Positions 47,800 through 57,203 are shown, counted from the stretch's first letter. The stretch is 64,000 nucleotides of DNA from Methylophaga sp. (GCF_009711715.1 NZ_VENF01000001.1:124001-188000); one strand, 5' to 3'. The notes: generated from the sequence alone by a model not told the origin. Numbers and translations are program-made.

Positions 47800-48276
47800 A
47801 TGGCAACAGATTTAAACAATGCTGTCACCCGATCTGATGTGGACGGAAGCGGCATGAAGATCGGCATTGTCCGTGCCCGCTTTAACCGGGACATCGGTGA
47901 TGGCCTGCTGAGCGCCTGCCTCGATCAACTCCGTCACTGCGGTGTTGCGGAGCTGGACATTATTATCAAACAGGTCCCCGGGGCACTTGAAGTCCCCTTT
48001 ATGCTGAATGAAATGGCACTGACCGGCGGCTTTGATGGCCTGATTGCACTGGGCTGCATTATCCGCGGAGAAACTTATCATTTCGAAGTGGTTGCCAATG
48101 AGTCAGCCCGCTGCATCTCTAATATTCAGCTTGATACCGGCATTCCGATTGCCAACGCTATTCTCACCACCGAGAACCAGCATCAGGCTGAACAGAGAAT
48201 GACTATTAAAGGTGCTGAGGCAGCCCAGGTCGTACTTGAAATGGTGCAGGAAGTGCAGAGTCTGGGCCAGTTATAA
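47800..48276 (+). CDS. ribH: 6,7-dimethyl-8-ribityllumazine synthase
   Basis: 158 aa. IGIVRARFNRDIGDGLLSACLDQL, VPGALEVPFMLNEMA, ALGCIIRGETYHFEVVANES and GIPIANAILTTENQHQA match the lumazine synthase family, the penultimate riboflavin step. It is transcribed with etfBA. A ribB-type gene sits 12 kb upstream, so the island carries two flavin biosynthesis genes beside enzymes with heavy flavin demand. A second, housekeeping copy elsewhere in the genome is likely but cannot be seen. Confidence 0.95.
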   Translation: MATDLNNAVTRSDVDGSGMKIGIVRARFNRDIGDGLLSACLDQLRHCGVAELDIIIKQVPGALEVPFMLNEMALTGGFDGLIALGCIIRGETYHFEVVANESARCISNIQLDTGIPIANAILTTENQHQAEQRMTIKGAEAAQVVLEMVQEVQSLGQL

Positions 48277-48348
48277 AACAGCGTTATGCCACCGTCTTAC
48301 TACAGAGCTTGCAGTTTGGTAACGGCTGTGATCTGCGAGACCGGCCGC

Positions 48349-48407
48349 TACTCAAAAAGGAGTACGCCATGATGGGAATTTCAGCACAGGACTGATTCCG
48401 ATATGTT
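48349..48407 (+). promoter_or_regulatory. NarL-type operator plus promoter for dmmDABC (site G)
   Basis: Operator TACTCAA-AA-AGGAGTA at 48349-48364, 10 nt, GGAA, -35-like TTTCAG (48379-48384), 17-nt spacer, -10 TATGTT (48402-48407). Start predicted near 48414, 35 nt before the dmmD ATG. Confidence 0.62.
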
Positions 48408-48448
48408 TTTCCTAAGCTTACATTTTTGTTACATCCGGAGTCAGAGCC

Positions 48449-49597
48449 ATGAGCAATTCTACCCAACCTGTCGAAGCCGTTGATTCGGCAATCACCCGTA
48501 ACTCAGTGCTGAATGAACGTCATCGCGAGCTTGGATCAAAGCTGGATGATGTTATCTGGGGCATGCCAATCCCTCAGCACTACCATACAGATCCCCACGA
48601 TGAGGTGATCGCGGTCAGAACCCGTGCCGGTCTTTATGATGTATCAGCACTGAACATCGTTCATGTCAGTGGGCCCGCCGCTCTGAAAGTCCTCGATCAA
48701 CTGGTGGCGATAGATGTCACCGAACTGGAACCCGGTACGTCCCGGTTGGCAGCTGAAGTCAATGAGGAAGGCGCCCTGGTCGACGACATCATGATTATCT
48801 GTGATGCCAAGGACCAGTATCGTATTTCTCACGGCGGTGGCTGCACTCAACAGACACTGGCCAGACTGGCCGAAGGTCAGGATGTGACGGTAGAACAGGA
48901 TTATGACGTACATATTCTGTCACTACAGGGGCCACGCTCGGTAGATGTGCTGAACCCCGAAGTCGATGTCGACCTGGCCAAATTACCTTATTTCAAACAT
49001 GTCGAAACACAGCTTTTTGGCTGTGATGTGATTATCGCTCGTGGCGGTTATTCCGGTGAGCGTGGTTACGAAGTTTATTGTCAAGCTAAAGATGCGGTTC
49101 ATATTTGGGACATGATCCTAGAAAAAGGACACCCGTACGGCGTTATTGCCGCTTCCTGGGATTCACTGGATCTGACCCGCGTGGAAGCAGCCCTACTATT
49201 CTATCCATTTGACATGCCGGAAGGCGACACAACGCCATGGGAAGTCAATATGCACTGGTGTATCGACCTGAACAAGAAGGGCGATTACATCGGTAAAGAA
49301 GCACTGCTCAAACTGAAAGGCCGTGAACGTTTCAAACAGGCCGGTCTGGTTTGCCAGAGCAGTGAAGCTATGCCGGAAGGTGCCAAAATTATCAAAGACG
49401 GTAAAGAAATCGGCGTTGTCACCAGTGCCAGCTTTAGCCGTTACCTGATGAAATCGCTCGCGATGGTCCATATCAAGCCCGAGTTCTCACTACTGGGTAC
49501 CCAAGTAGTGGTTGCTGCTGAGACTCCGGTGAAAGCCCATGTTGTTAAGACACCTTTCTACGACCCGATGCGTCTTCGTACCCATCCCGAGCAGTAG
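48449..49597 (+). CDS. dmmD: GcvT-like folate-dependent protein of the dimethylamine operon
   Basis: 382 aa. Aminomethyltransferase fold: TRAGLYDVSALNIVHVSGPAALKVLDQLV, GALVDDIMI, LSLQGPRSVDVLN, GYSGERGYEVYC, GVIAASWDSLDLTRVEAALLFY and the C-terminal GVVTSASFSRYLMKSLAM. It probably takes formaldehyde from DMA demethylation onto tetrahydrofolate. In Ruegeria-type dmmDABC operons a GcvT homologue sits first, as here. The symbol rests on order and neighbours; function inferred. CATCCGGAGTCAGAGCC precedes the ATG. Confidence 0.82.
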   Translation: MSNSTQPVEAVDSAITRNSVLNERHRELGSKLDDVIWGMPIPQHYHTDPHDEVIAVRTRAGLYDVSALNIVHVSGPAALKVLDQLVAIDVTELEPGTSRLAAEVNEEGALVDDIMIICDAKDQYRISHGGGCTQQTLARLAEGQDVTVEQDYDVHILSLQGPRSVDVLNPEVDVDLAKLPYFKHVETQLFGCDVIIARGGYSGERGYEVYCQAKDAVHIWDMILEKGHPYGVIAASWDSLDLTRVEAALLFYPFDMPEGDTTPWEVNMHWCIDLNKKGDYIGKEALLKLKGRERFKQAGLVCQSSEAMPEGAKIIKDGKEIGVVTSASFSRYLMKSLAMVHIKPEFSLLGTQVVVAAETPVKAHVVKTPFYDPMRLRTHPEQ

Positions 49598-49658
49598 TAA
49601 AAACTTTGCCTGAGATGCCACAGGGAGGTGGCCGGGCAATAAAGATGAGGAAAAAGCG

Positions 49659-50261
49659 ATGGAAAGAGGTTATTGGATCAGAAGCAAACCCCTTTATGAC
49701 TCACTGGTCTGGAAGCAACAAGCGACCGGACATGTGGTTGTCGCCCAGGGCGAAGGCGGAATTGCGGTACTGAAATTATTTCAACAAATGTGTCCCCGTG
49801 AACCAATCAAGTTGTTGTTTGCGGATGAGGATTCTGCGGCCAGGAAATACGCTGACATCATTCAGACCCTGGTGCCGGAAGGTTTGCAGATTTGTGAGTC
49901 AGAACAGGCCGTTCTGGCTGCGCTCAGAGAGCAGTTACCTGACTGTCTGATGGGAACACAGTTTTATGTTGCAGGCAGTGAAGCCTTTATCTGGGCAGTG
50001 ATGGACGAACTGAAAGTCTATGGCGTGCAGGATATCAATGTCGAGAAAGAGCTGAGCGGAACGCTGGCGCGATCAGTCTACTGTGTGCACTGCAAAACCA
50101 CAGATAAAAATGTTCATCACAGCATTCACCAATGCAGTGGCTGCGGTCGGCATCTGTTTGTCCGCGACCATTTCTCACGCCGCCTGGGCGCCTATATGGG
50201 CGTTATGGTCGATGCTGAAGAGCCGGGCAATATTCCGGCAGCAGAGGAGATTTATCCATGA
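49659..50261 (+). CDS. dmmA: Dimethylamine monooxygenase small zinc-ribbon subunit (DmmA-like)
   Basis: 200 aa. The C-terminal third carries a CVHC...CSGC pair (about residues 141-160), typical of a rubredoxin-like or zinc-ribbon knuckle, followed by HLFVRDHFSRRLGAYMGV. The rest resembles a Rossmann-type domain (VVAQGEGGIAVLKLFQQM). Such proteins are found only in dmm operons and are named subunit DmmA. The order D-A-B-C and the 4-nt overlap with dmmB support this. Naming of A versus C varies between sources. Confidence 0.78.
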   Translation: MERGYWIRSKPLYDSLVWKQQATGHVVVAQGEGGIAVLKLFQQMCPREPIKLLFADEDSAARKYADIIQTLVPEGLQICESEQAVLAALREQLPDCLMGTQFYVAGSEAFIWAVMDELKVYGVQDINVEKELSGTLARSVYCVHCKTTDKNVHHSIHQCSGCGRHLFVRDHFSRRLGAYMGVMVDAEEPGNIPAAEEIYP

Positions 50262-51211
50262 GTATTCTGAATGTCAAAGTGGCAGAGGTGGAGCAAGTGA
50301 CCGATGTGGTCAAGCACTTCACCCTGGTCCAGGAAAACGGTGAACCTTTGCCGCACTTTTCCGGTGGCAGTCATGTGGTGGTATCGATGAATATCGACGG
50401 TCGTATTCACCGCAACCCCTACTCGCTGATGGGGTCGACCGCTAATACCGATAGCTACCATATTTCGGTTCGTAAACAGGAAAACTCCCGTGGTGGTTCG
50501 GTCTTCATGCATGAACAGGTGAAGCCCGGTACCAGCCTGCAGATCACCTATCCGGTCAATCTGTTTGCCATTTCCAAACTGGGTCGTCGCCACATCCTCA
50601 TTGCTGGCGGTATCGGTATTACGCCGTTTATGTCGCAAATTTCGGATTTGAACCGCCTGGGCTATGACTATGAGCTGCATTATGCCTATCGCTCGCCAGA
50701 GAATGCGGCCTTCCGTGAACAGCTTGAAGCTATGTGTGGTGACCGTGTTCATTTCTATGTCGACAGTGAAGGCGAAAGACTGGATATCCCGGAACTGCTA
50801 CGCCATCAGCCACTGGGCACCCATGTCTATACCTGCGGACCTGAACCGATGGTGAAAGCACTCCATCTGCATGCCAAAAATCTGGGCTGGCCCGATAACC
50901 ACGTTCACAGTGAAGAATTTACTGCACCGCCATCAGGAGATGAGTTTACCGTTGAGCTGGCGCTAAGCGGTATGGAAGTGACCGTGCCTGGTGATATGAG
51001 CATGCTGGAAGCGATGGAAGAAGCCGGTGCCGAGCCGCCATTCCTGTGCCGTGGCGGCGCCTGTGGCCGTTGTGAACTGGAAGTGGTTTCCTGCGACGGC
51101 GTCATTATGCACAACGACCATTATCTGTCCGACCACGAAAAAGCAGAGGGCAGAAGCATTATGCCGTGCGTATCACGTGCGAAGTGCTCAAAACTGGTGG
51201 TCAATCTTTGA
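50258..51211 (+). CDS. dmmB: Dimethylamine monooxygenase reductase (PDR/VanB-type flavoprotein with 2Fe-2S)
   Basis: 317 aa. FAD/FMN domain (HRNPYSLMGS, near residue 45), NAD(P)H-binding domain (LIAGGIGITPFMSQI near 110, TCGPEPMVKAL near 195) and a C-terminal plant-type 2Fe-2S with CRGGACGRCELEV near 265 and a later Cys. It delivers electrons from NAD(P)H to the heme monooxygenase subunit. The ATG overlaps dmmA's stop. Confidence 0.9.
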   Translation: MSILNVKVAEVEQVTDVVKHFTLVQENGEPLPHFSGGSHVVVSMNIDGRIHRNPYSLMGSTANTDSYHISVRKQENSRGGSVFMHEQVKPGTSLQITYPVNLFAISKLGRRHILIAGGIGITPFMSQISDLNRLGYDYELHYAYRSPENAAFREQLEAMCGDRVHFYVDSEGERLDIPELLRHQPLGTHVYTCGPEPMVKALHLHAKNLGWPDNHVHSEEFTAPPSGDEFTVELALSGMEVTVPGDMSMLEAMEEAGAEPPFLCRGGACGRCELEVVSCDGVIMHNDHYLSDHEKAEGRSIMPCVSRAKCSKLVVNL

Positions 51212-51221
51212 GGAATAAGTG

Positions 51222-52274
51222 ATGAATATGGCTAAAAATATCGCATTTAAACAAGAAACTTTCCGCGACGACTATACCTACAGCAACTCTGCGGAAGCGA
51301 TTCGCCGTTTCCCGTTCCCGTTTGCTGAGGACGAGTACATGTACAGCGTCAATATTGAACAGCATGACGGCGGTGCACCGGGTTCCGTATTCGAGCACGC
51401 TATTGATATCGATGAACACTACGTGGCGGAATGTGAGGACAGACGCATAACGCTGGAAAAAGACCCCGGCCGCTATATCGCATTGCCACATATGAAGGAT
51501 GCGCAGTGGGATATGGTGGAGCTGATTATGGACTCGCTTTCCACCGATTACCCCGACTTGTTCCAGTTGAGCAAAGACGGTGATAACTGGCACTGGATTA
51601 ATAAGCCATTAAACATCGATCAAAAGTTCGTTTTTGGTGACGAGTCTACGTTGCCGATGGAGCCCTTTGAGTATGTTGGCCGTCAGGTTCAGGGTGACTG
51701 GGTGGTGATGGATCAGCGGGATGATGATTTGTTTGCCGATATGGGGATTATCACCAGCCAGGCCGACTGGTCGCTGGCATTCGATGCCGGGATGTCTTTC
51801 AAAGAATGGCATGGTCCCGTACCACAGGCGAATGAACTCGGGATCTTCGATCGGGCGCTGAAATATCTGCTGCATTTGCAGTATGGCAGTCCTGTCCGTC
51901 GCCTTAACTGGACCATGACCGTCAATCCGCGTCTGGATACCTCGCCGGAAGAGTACCCGCTTTGGGGACCGGATAATGTCTCTGTCACCGCAGACAACGT
52001 TGGTCAAAAGGTTCATCTTCGTGTTGAGCTGCAGGCCTTGTTCAGACTGCCTCGCAGTAATGCGATGGCTTTCAGCATCCGCGGTTATCTGGCCAGTATT
52101 GACGACCTGAAAACTTATCCTCGCTGGGCCAAGCGCCTGCGCCGGGTTCTGACCAATTTGCATCCGGATTTATCTGAATACAAAGGGTTGGATAACTATC
52201 GTCAGCTGGTCATTGACTATCTGGCACCGATGGATGATGGCGCAGATCTTGGGTTGGGTACACATCCCGAATAA
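51222..52274 (+). CDS. dmmC: Heme-dependent oxidative N-demethylase (DUF3445), DMA monooxygenase catalytic subunit
   Basis: 350 aa. Matches the DUF3445 family: RFPFPFAEDEYMYSVNI near the start, WVVMDQRDDD in the centre and RLNWTMTVNPRL near residue 230, with FRLPRSNAMAFSIRGYLASIDDL toward the end. In characterised dmm operons this subunit carries heme and demethylates dimethylamine to monomethylamine plus formaldehyde with O2. AGGAA lies 6 nt before the ATG at 51222; a GTG one codon earlier is less well placed. Last of dmmDABC. Confidence 0.86.
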   Translation: MNMAKNIAFKQETFRDDYTYSNSAEAIRRFPFPFAEDEYMYSVNIEQHDGGAPGSVFEHAIDIDEHYVAECEDRRITLEKDPGRYIALPHMKDAQWDMVELIMDSLSTDYPDLFQLSKDGDNWHWINKPLNIDQKFVFGDESTLPMEPFEYVGRQVQGDWVVMDQRDDDLFADMGIITSQADWSLAFDAGMSFKEWHGPVPQANELGIFDRALKYLLHLQYGSPVRRLNWTMTVNPRLDTSPEEYPLWGPDNVSVTADNVGQKVHLRVELQALFRLPRSNAMAFSIRGYLASIDDLKTYPRWAKRLRRVLTNLHPDLSEYKGLDNYRQLVIDYLAPMDDGADLGLGTHPE

Positions 52275-52342
52275 GCACCAAACAGAATGTTCAAGTTGTA
52301 GTCAGGGGTAAATATTCACCAACCAAGAGGAAGGATTTAAGA

Positions 52343-53125
52343 ATGAAAAAACTATTAACAATGATGGCTTTGGCGGGGACTGCGGTTACTGCCAATACCG
52401 CAGTTCATGCTGAGGAAGTATCACCACACAGCTTCAGTTCCAATGTTGGTCTGTTCAGTTCCTATGTGTTCCGTGGCATTGACTATACTGATGAAGATGT
52501 CGCCTTGCAGGGTGGCTTTGACTATGCTCATGCTAGTGGCTGGTACGCGGGCGTATGGGCGTCAACGCTGGAAGAAGGCCTGAATGTGGGTAACAGCATT
52601 GAAGTGGACTTCTATGGTGGTTATTACCATCAGTTCACAGAAGATTTTGCTGTGGATGTGGGTCTGTTGCAGTTTTACTATCCGGACCGTGAAAAATACA
52701 ACGGTGAAGATTTTGACACCACTGAAGCGTATGTGGCCGCTACCTGGAAATGGTTCACTGCTAAGTACAGCCGCACTTTGACTGACTGGGGTGGTGTTAA
52801 TAACAAATCTGCCGGTATCGATGGTTACGCTAATGGTGATACCAAGGGTACTCAATACTACGAGCTGAATTTTAACTACGGCCTGCCGATGGGAATTAAC
52901 TTTACCGCGCATATCGGTCGTCTGGATGTTGAAAACTACAGCGACTTTGACTATACCGACTACCTGATTGGTGTGAGTAAAGACCTTACTTTGGCCGGTT
53001 CGGAAGGCTGGACCGTGGGTGTGAATTACACTGATACCAATGCGGACAAAGATTGGTGGCTGGGTGTCGATGGCGACAACCGCGGTGATAGCCAGTTTAT
53101 CGGGTATATCTCGCGTAGTTTCTAA
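52343..53125 (+). CDS. TorF-family (Gcw_chp) putative outer-membrane porin
   Basis: 260 aa. Signal peptide MKKLLTMMALAGTAVTANTAVHA, then FSSNVGLFSSYVFRGIDYTDEDVALQGGFDY, the diagnostic start of the Gcw_chp/TorF beta-barrel family, and a C-terminal aromatic residue (SF). Weakly conserved strands follow. Probably a porin for small solutes; next to dmm it may serve amine entry (inference). GAGGAAGGATTTAAGA precedes the ATG; a terminator follows. Confidence 0.85.
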   Translation: MKKLLTMMALAGTAVTANTAVHAEEVSPHSFSSNVGLFSSYVFRGIDYTDEDVALQGGFDYAHASGWYAGVWASTLEEGLNVGNSIEVDFYGGYYHQFTEDFAVDVGLLQFYYPDREKYNGEDFDTTEAYVAATWKWFTAKYSRTLTDWGGVNNKSAGIDGYANGDTKGTQYYELNFNYGLPMGINFTAHIGRLDVENYSDFDYTDYLIGVSKDLTLAGSEGWTVGVNYTDTNADKDWWLGVDGDNRGDSQFIGYISRSF

Positions 53126-53140
53126 TCAGGCTACACACAG

Positions 53141-53171
53141 AAAAGGAGTCACACGGTGACTCCTTTTTTTT
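53141..53171 (+). terminator. Rho-independent terminator after the porin gene
   Basis: AAAAGGAGTCAC / GTGACTCC stem with an ACG loop, followed by eight Ts. The A-tract on the 5' side could also serve the minus-strand gene that ends at 53208. Confidence 0.9.
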
Positions 53172-53207
53172 GTCTGGATTCGGACCTAATGTTTGCAAAA
53201 AGTGCGT

Positions 53208-54602
53208 TCAGGATTCCACCTGGGCGTTGAGGATCTGCTCAAGGCCATATTCGAGGGCAGAGAAGTCATCACAGCTGAGATCGATAATGACACCTTCCAG
53301 CGTTAGCAGTTCATCACTGCCGGAAAAGATGCCTTTGCCCCGTTCCATGACCCACTTCACCTTATTACTACGGGTCAGAATGCGGTAGATAATCTGGAAG
53401 CTGCGCTGTTTGTTGATCTGATTCTGGACGTGCTCCCAGACTCGCGGTTGATCTTCTGGATAGATAAGCTGCATATAGTTGAAATGCAGTGAGTTGGTTA
53501 TTTCATAGGGCTGGTATTCCGTGACTTCGAGGCAACCTTCACTGACAAAGTCAAAGGTCCAGTTACGGTCATTCTTACAGCGATAAAGCATGCAGGGAAT
53601 ATTAGGCATGATCATGTCAGTCGCGGTACGGGCATTGGCGCGCAGGCCGGCAGAAGTCAGTTTCATGCGGCTGATATCGGTCAGCGTACCGATGATGCTG
53701 GAACGTTCGCCTTTGAGTCGGGAGGTGGTTGAGGCACGCATTTCAAACCATTGGGCCCGACCGTTTTTGGCGATAAGCCGCAGCTCGAATTGACACTGCT
53801 GGCGTTTACCATCAGTCAGCGCGTTGAGCCGGGCTTCGGCAAGTGGAATATCTTCCGGGTGGATATAGGAAAATAAAGGCTTATTCAGGCTTTCTTCCGG
53901 GCTGTAATCGAGTAAGCGCTGCCAGGAAGGGTTAAGGAAAATAAAAGCCTGATCGACATCAATCTGAAAAACCACCTGTTCAATGCGGTCGATCAGCATA
54001 TGATAGGTGAGCTCCTCTGCGGAGATTTGTGATGAGGGCTCAATCGAACTGGTGGTAGTAAATTGAAGTAAAAACTGGTTCGGGGCCTCAGCGGCTGCCA
54101 GCGGGGATAATGACATATGAACGGGGATTGTCGTACCATCGACATAAAGCATCCTGATGACCATCGTCTCAGTGGAAGCTTCGCCATTCTGTTCGCTGAA
54201 CAAATCGGTCAACGTCTGATGGCTGCTGGGGTGGACCAGGTTGGTCAGGGGCATATCCGTGATGAAATCACGCATACCACTCATGCCCAGTTCTTTGAGG
54301 AAAGCATTATTAGCAAATTTGATGCTGTAGCCTTCGACCACGGCAGCCGGTGTGGAGAGTTTGGTGGAAATATCATGGCCCCAGCCGACATGGTCCAGCT
54401 TGTTGTGCTGGCTGGCAGTGAGACTGCGCCGTTGCACTCTGGGATAAATATTAATGATTAAAAGTGCAGACAGAAACACGGCAAGCACTGATGCCAGCAT
54501 CGACAGATGGACTTTGAAAGGGGCAGTGCTATCCCACCAGAAGCCGAAAACTACCGCAAAAATGCCGCTAAGCATGACAAGACAAAATAATAATAAGGTC
54601 AT
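53208..54602 (-). CDS. Membrane protein with three PAS domains and no output domain
   Basis: 464 aa. Two N-terminal helices (LLLFCLVMLSGIFAVVFGFWW and LSMLASVLAVFLSALLIINIYP) are followed by three PAS folds at about 85-190, 205-320 and 335-450: IKFANNAFLKELGMSG, QAFIFLNPSWQRLLDYSPEESL and the PAC-like ISRMK, then DFVSEGCLEVTEYQPYE. No GGDEF, EAL, kinase or HTH part follows; the protein simply ends after the last PAS. It is divergent from a NarX-like kinase with 48 bp between them, so it may be its co-sensor. Confidence 0.82.
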   Translation of the reverse strand: MTLLLFCLVMLSGIFAVVFGFWWDSTAPFKVHLSMLASVLAVFLSALLIINIYPRVQRRSLTASQHNKLDHVGWGHDISTKLSTPAAVVEGYSIKFANNAFLKELGMSGMRDFITDMPLTNLVHPSSHQTLTDLFSEQNGEASTETMVIRMLYVDGTTIPVHMSLSPLAAAEAPNQFLLQFTTTSSIEPSSQISAEELTYHMLIDRIEQVVFQIDVDQAFIFLNPSWQRLLDYSPEESLNKPLFSYIHPEDIPLAEARLNALTDGKRQQCQFELRLIAKNGRAQWFEMRASTTSRLKGERSSIIGTLTDISRMKLTSAGLRANARTATDMIMPNIPCMLYRCKNDRNWTFDFVSEGCLEVTEYQPYEITNSLHFNYMQLIYPEDQPRVWEHVQNQINKQRSFQIIYRILTRSNKVKWVMERGKGIFSGSDELLTLEGVIIDLSCDDFSALEYGLEQILNAQVES

Positions 54603-54650
54603 TACGAACCCCTTTCATTTACAGCCTGAACGAGAAGAGCGCAGTTAGTC

Positions 54651-56474
54651 ATGGCGGCAAAGCAAAATATCATTGTCAGTTTCCTGAACAGCTTCAGCCG
54701 TCGGGCACTCTATGCCAAGTTGATTATGTTGTTACTGTGTGTCGCCACCAGCGTTTTGCTGATGCAGGCGGGCACCATTTTTCTGCTTGATTATATCCCT
54801 TCAAGCCAGTCAGCCCTAGACAAAGTCAACGAACAAAAGCTTTATTGGCACCGCCAACTTTCGCATGTGCAGGCGATACAACTGCATGAGGCCGAGGCGA
54901 CGTTTAAATCGATGCAACGGCACTTCTTGGATACAGCCGATCCCGAGGTGTTATGGATGCTCAGGCAGGACAATCCGGAAGTCGTCGCTGCGGTCCGTAA
55001 AGTAGAGCGGGAGCAGAAAAACTTTGTTGATGTGGCTCAGTTTAATCTGCGGGTGACCGCGCAGTTGCGGGTGGCTGAGCGGGTGGCGAGTGCCTATGAC
55101 GAACTGAGTGATGCCCTGCATAACGACAGCAAAATTAAACAATCGATAATTGGTTTGTTGCAGGCCATCAGTCTGATTTTTGTGCTCAGTTGCATCCTGG
55201 CGCTCGCAGTCAGTGCCAGAAAAGTGCTGGTGGAGCGGATTGATAATTTACTGGGCTTCATCCACATTAAAACCGGGGAAAAGCCCGAACGGCGTGCTGT
55301 CGATGAGTTTGCTGAACTGGAACATCGCGTTTCCGAGCTTTCGGCACAGATGGAAAGCTATGAATCAGAGGTGACCTGGGCTCACCGTACCAGTGAACAT
55401 ATGCGGGTATTGATTCGTGCGCAGGATTTTCTGCTTCAGTTTATCGAAACTGCCAGTGAAGAGGTGCTCAGTGAACGGACATTACTGAAGTTCCTGTATT
55501 CACTGGAGCGCACCATGAACTTTGTCAACGCGGCTTTGATATACACCGATGATGCTGCCGTGATTGCCCGGGAACGCATTATTTTCTCCCACCACAAACC
55601 ACCGGTACTCAGTAATCCCGTCTTCGATGAACTGATGCAGTCTGGGGCCACGACTTTTGACTACCGATCCGCTGATGATGAGCAGCTGACTTGTCTCGGT
55701 GTCACTTTCTCGGGTGTCAGTAACGGTGTCGGTGTATTGCTGGTTGAAATGGAACAGGGACGCTTTCTTGAAGATTCGGAGATAAGGGTGCTGGAAATCA
55801 CCGCCCGTTTACTGGCAATGACCGCCAAGTATCAGAGTCATGATGAAGAAGGCAGACGTTTGGCTGTGCTCGAGGAGCGGGCTTCGATTGCGCGTGAATT
55901 GCATGACTCGCTGGCCCAGTCATTGTCGTTCATGAAAATACAGGTAGCGCGGTTACAGTCCAAAGCCAATGACAGCGAGCTGGCCCCCGTTGTGCAGGAG
56001 CTGAGGGAAGGGCTGGACAATGCCTATCGTGAACTGCGTGAGCTGCTGACCACTTTCCGGGTTCATATGGATCTGCGGGGGCTGGGCTATGCTATTCAGG
56101 CGACGATTGATGAGTTCTCGCAGCGTTCACAACTGCATATCAGTTTCGATAATCGGCTGGTCAATTGCCGGCTGACGGTGAATGAAGAATTTCATATTCT
56201 GCACGTGGTCCGGGAAGCGCTGTCGAATATTGTTCGCCATTCCGGTGCGAAGAATGTCACGATACTGATGCAGCTTCTGGCAAGTGGTGAGGTCGAATTG
56301 ATCATTGATGATGATGGTGTGGGTTATACACCGGTATCGAGCACTTATGACCATCATGGTCAGGTGATAATGAAAGAGCGGGCCCAGTCACTGGGCGGGG
56401 AAGTAGAAGTCATGGCAAGACGTTACGGTGGCACGCGAGTGCACCTGTCTTTCATGCCAAAATTAGCACAATAA
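54651..56474 (+). CDS. NarX/NarL-type sensor histidine kinase (HisKA_3)
   Basis: 607 aa. Two transmembrane helices (about residues 20-42 and 168-187) flank a periplasmic or coiled region of about 120 residues. Then comes a coiled linker, a GAF-like domain at about 260-390, and the HisKA_3 dimerisation box ERASIARELHDSLAQSLSFMKIQ with the phospho-acceptor His near residue 412. It closes with HATPase boxes REALSNIVRHSGAKNV, DDDGVGY and GTRVHLSF. Followed 28 nt later by its response regulator. The ligand is unknown; nitrate is not implied by the neighbours. Confidence 0.92.
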   Translation: MAAKQNIIVSFLNSFSRRALYAKLIMLLLCVATSVLLMQAGTIFLLDYIPSSQSALDKVNEQKLYWHRQLSHVQAIQLHEAEATFKSMQRHFLDTADPEVLWMLRQDNPEVVAAVRKVEREQKNFVDVAQFNLRVTAQLRVAERVASAYDELSDALHNDSKIKQSIIGLLQAISLIFVLSCILALAVSARKVLVERIDNLLGFIHIKTGEKPERRAVDEFAELEHRVSELSAQMESYESEVTWAHRTSEHMRVLIRAQDFLLQFIETASEEVLSERTLLKFLYSLERTMNFVNAALIYTDDAAVIARERIIFSHHKPPVLSNPVFDELMQSGATTFDYRSADDEQLTCLGVTFSGVSNGVGVLLVEMEQGRFLEDSEIRVLEITARLLAMTAKYQSHDEEGRRLAVLEERASIARELHDSLAQSLSFMKIQVARLQSKANDSELAPVVQELREGLDNAYRELRELLTTFRVHMDLRGLGYAIQATIDEFSQRSQLHISFDNRLVNCRLTVNEEFHILHVVREALSNIVRHSGAKNVTILMQLLASGEVELIIDDDGVGYTPVSSTYDHHGQVIMKERAQSLGGEVEVMARRYGGTRVHLSFMPKLAQ

Positions 56475-56502
56475 TTAGATTCAGATTTTTGAGATAAATA
56501 TC

Positions 56503-57141
56503 ATGCATAACATCATAAGAGTATTGATAATCGATGATCATCCCTTATTCAGAAAAGGGGTGAGTCAGATTATTTCCGATGATCCCAATTTTGAAGTGGT
56601 GGGGGAAGCGGCTTCAGGTCAGGAAGGACTGGATTTGGCAGACGAACTGCAACCCGATCTGGTGTTGCTGGACCTGAATATGAAAGGCATGGATGGACTG
56701 GAGACCCTGCGCCGTTTCAAACAGACCGGTTTGCTGGCACGTTATGTCATTCTGACAGTGTCTGATTCTGAGGATGATCTGATGGAGGCGCTGAAATCAG
56801 GCGCCGATGGTTATCTGCTGAAAGATATGGAACCGGAAGATCTGCGTGCCAATCTGATGAAAGCCTCGGTCGGGGTGACGGTGTTACAGGACAGTCTGAC
56901 TGATGTACTGAAAAAGGCCCTGACGGAGCCTGATACCAGGGTGACAGTGGCGTCTGCCGGCCTGACCGATCGTGAGAATGAGATTCTGGATTGTCTGGCG
57001 GAAGGCATGAATAATAAGAACATTGCCCGCAAGCTGGGTATTAGCGACACCACGGTGAAGGTGCATATCAAGAATATTCTGAGAAAGCTGAATCTGACCA
57101 GTCGCCTGGAGGCGGCGGTGTGGAAACACCAGCAGAAATAA
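56503..57141 (+). CDS. NarL/FixJ-family response regulator
   Basis: 212 aa. Receiver domain with acidic pair Asp11-Asp12 (IDDHPLF), phospho-acceptor Asp57 (LLDLNM) and Lys near 112 (LKDME). From about residue 150 a LuxR-type HTH: LTDRENEILDCLAEGMNNKNIARKLGIS, then TVKVHIKNILRKLNLTSRLEAAVW, which closely resembles the NarL recognition region (TVKVHVKHML...SRVEAAVW by recall). That predicts binding to TACYNMT-type heptamers in a 7-2-7 inverted layout, which is what the window's shared operators show. Only transcription regulator beside its kinase. Confidence 0.94.
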   Translation: MHNIIRVLIIDDHPLFRKGVSQIISDDPNFEVVGEAASGQEGLDLADELQPDLVLLDLNMKGMDGLETLRRFKQTGLLARYVILTVSDSEDDLMEALKSGADGYLLKDMEPEDLRANLMKASVGVTVLQDSLTDVLKKALTEPDTRVTVASAGLTDRENEILDCLAEGMNNKNIARKLGISDTTVKVHIKNILRKLNLTSRLEAAVWKHQQK

Positions 57142-57185
57142 AAAAAAGCGCCGGTAGCAAGGGGTACGATGCTACCGGCGCTTTT
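57141..57185. terminator. Bidirectional terminator between the response regulator and the cupin gene
   Basis: Stem AAAGCGCCGGTAGCA / TGCTACCGGCGCTTT with a 10-nt loop, flanked by A- and T-runs on both sides. It ends the + strand regulator and the - strand cupin transcript. Confidence 0.92.
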
Positions 57186-57203
57186 CTGAGCCTTTTTTGT
57201 AGG

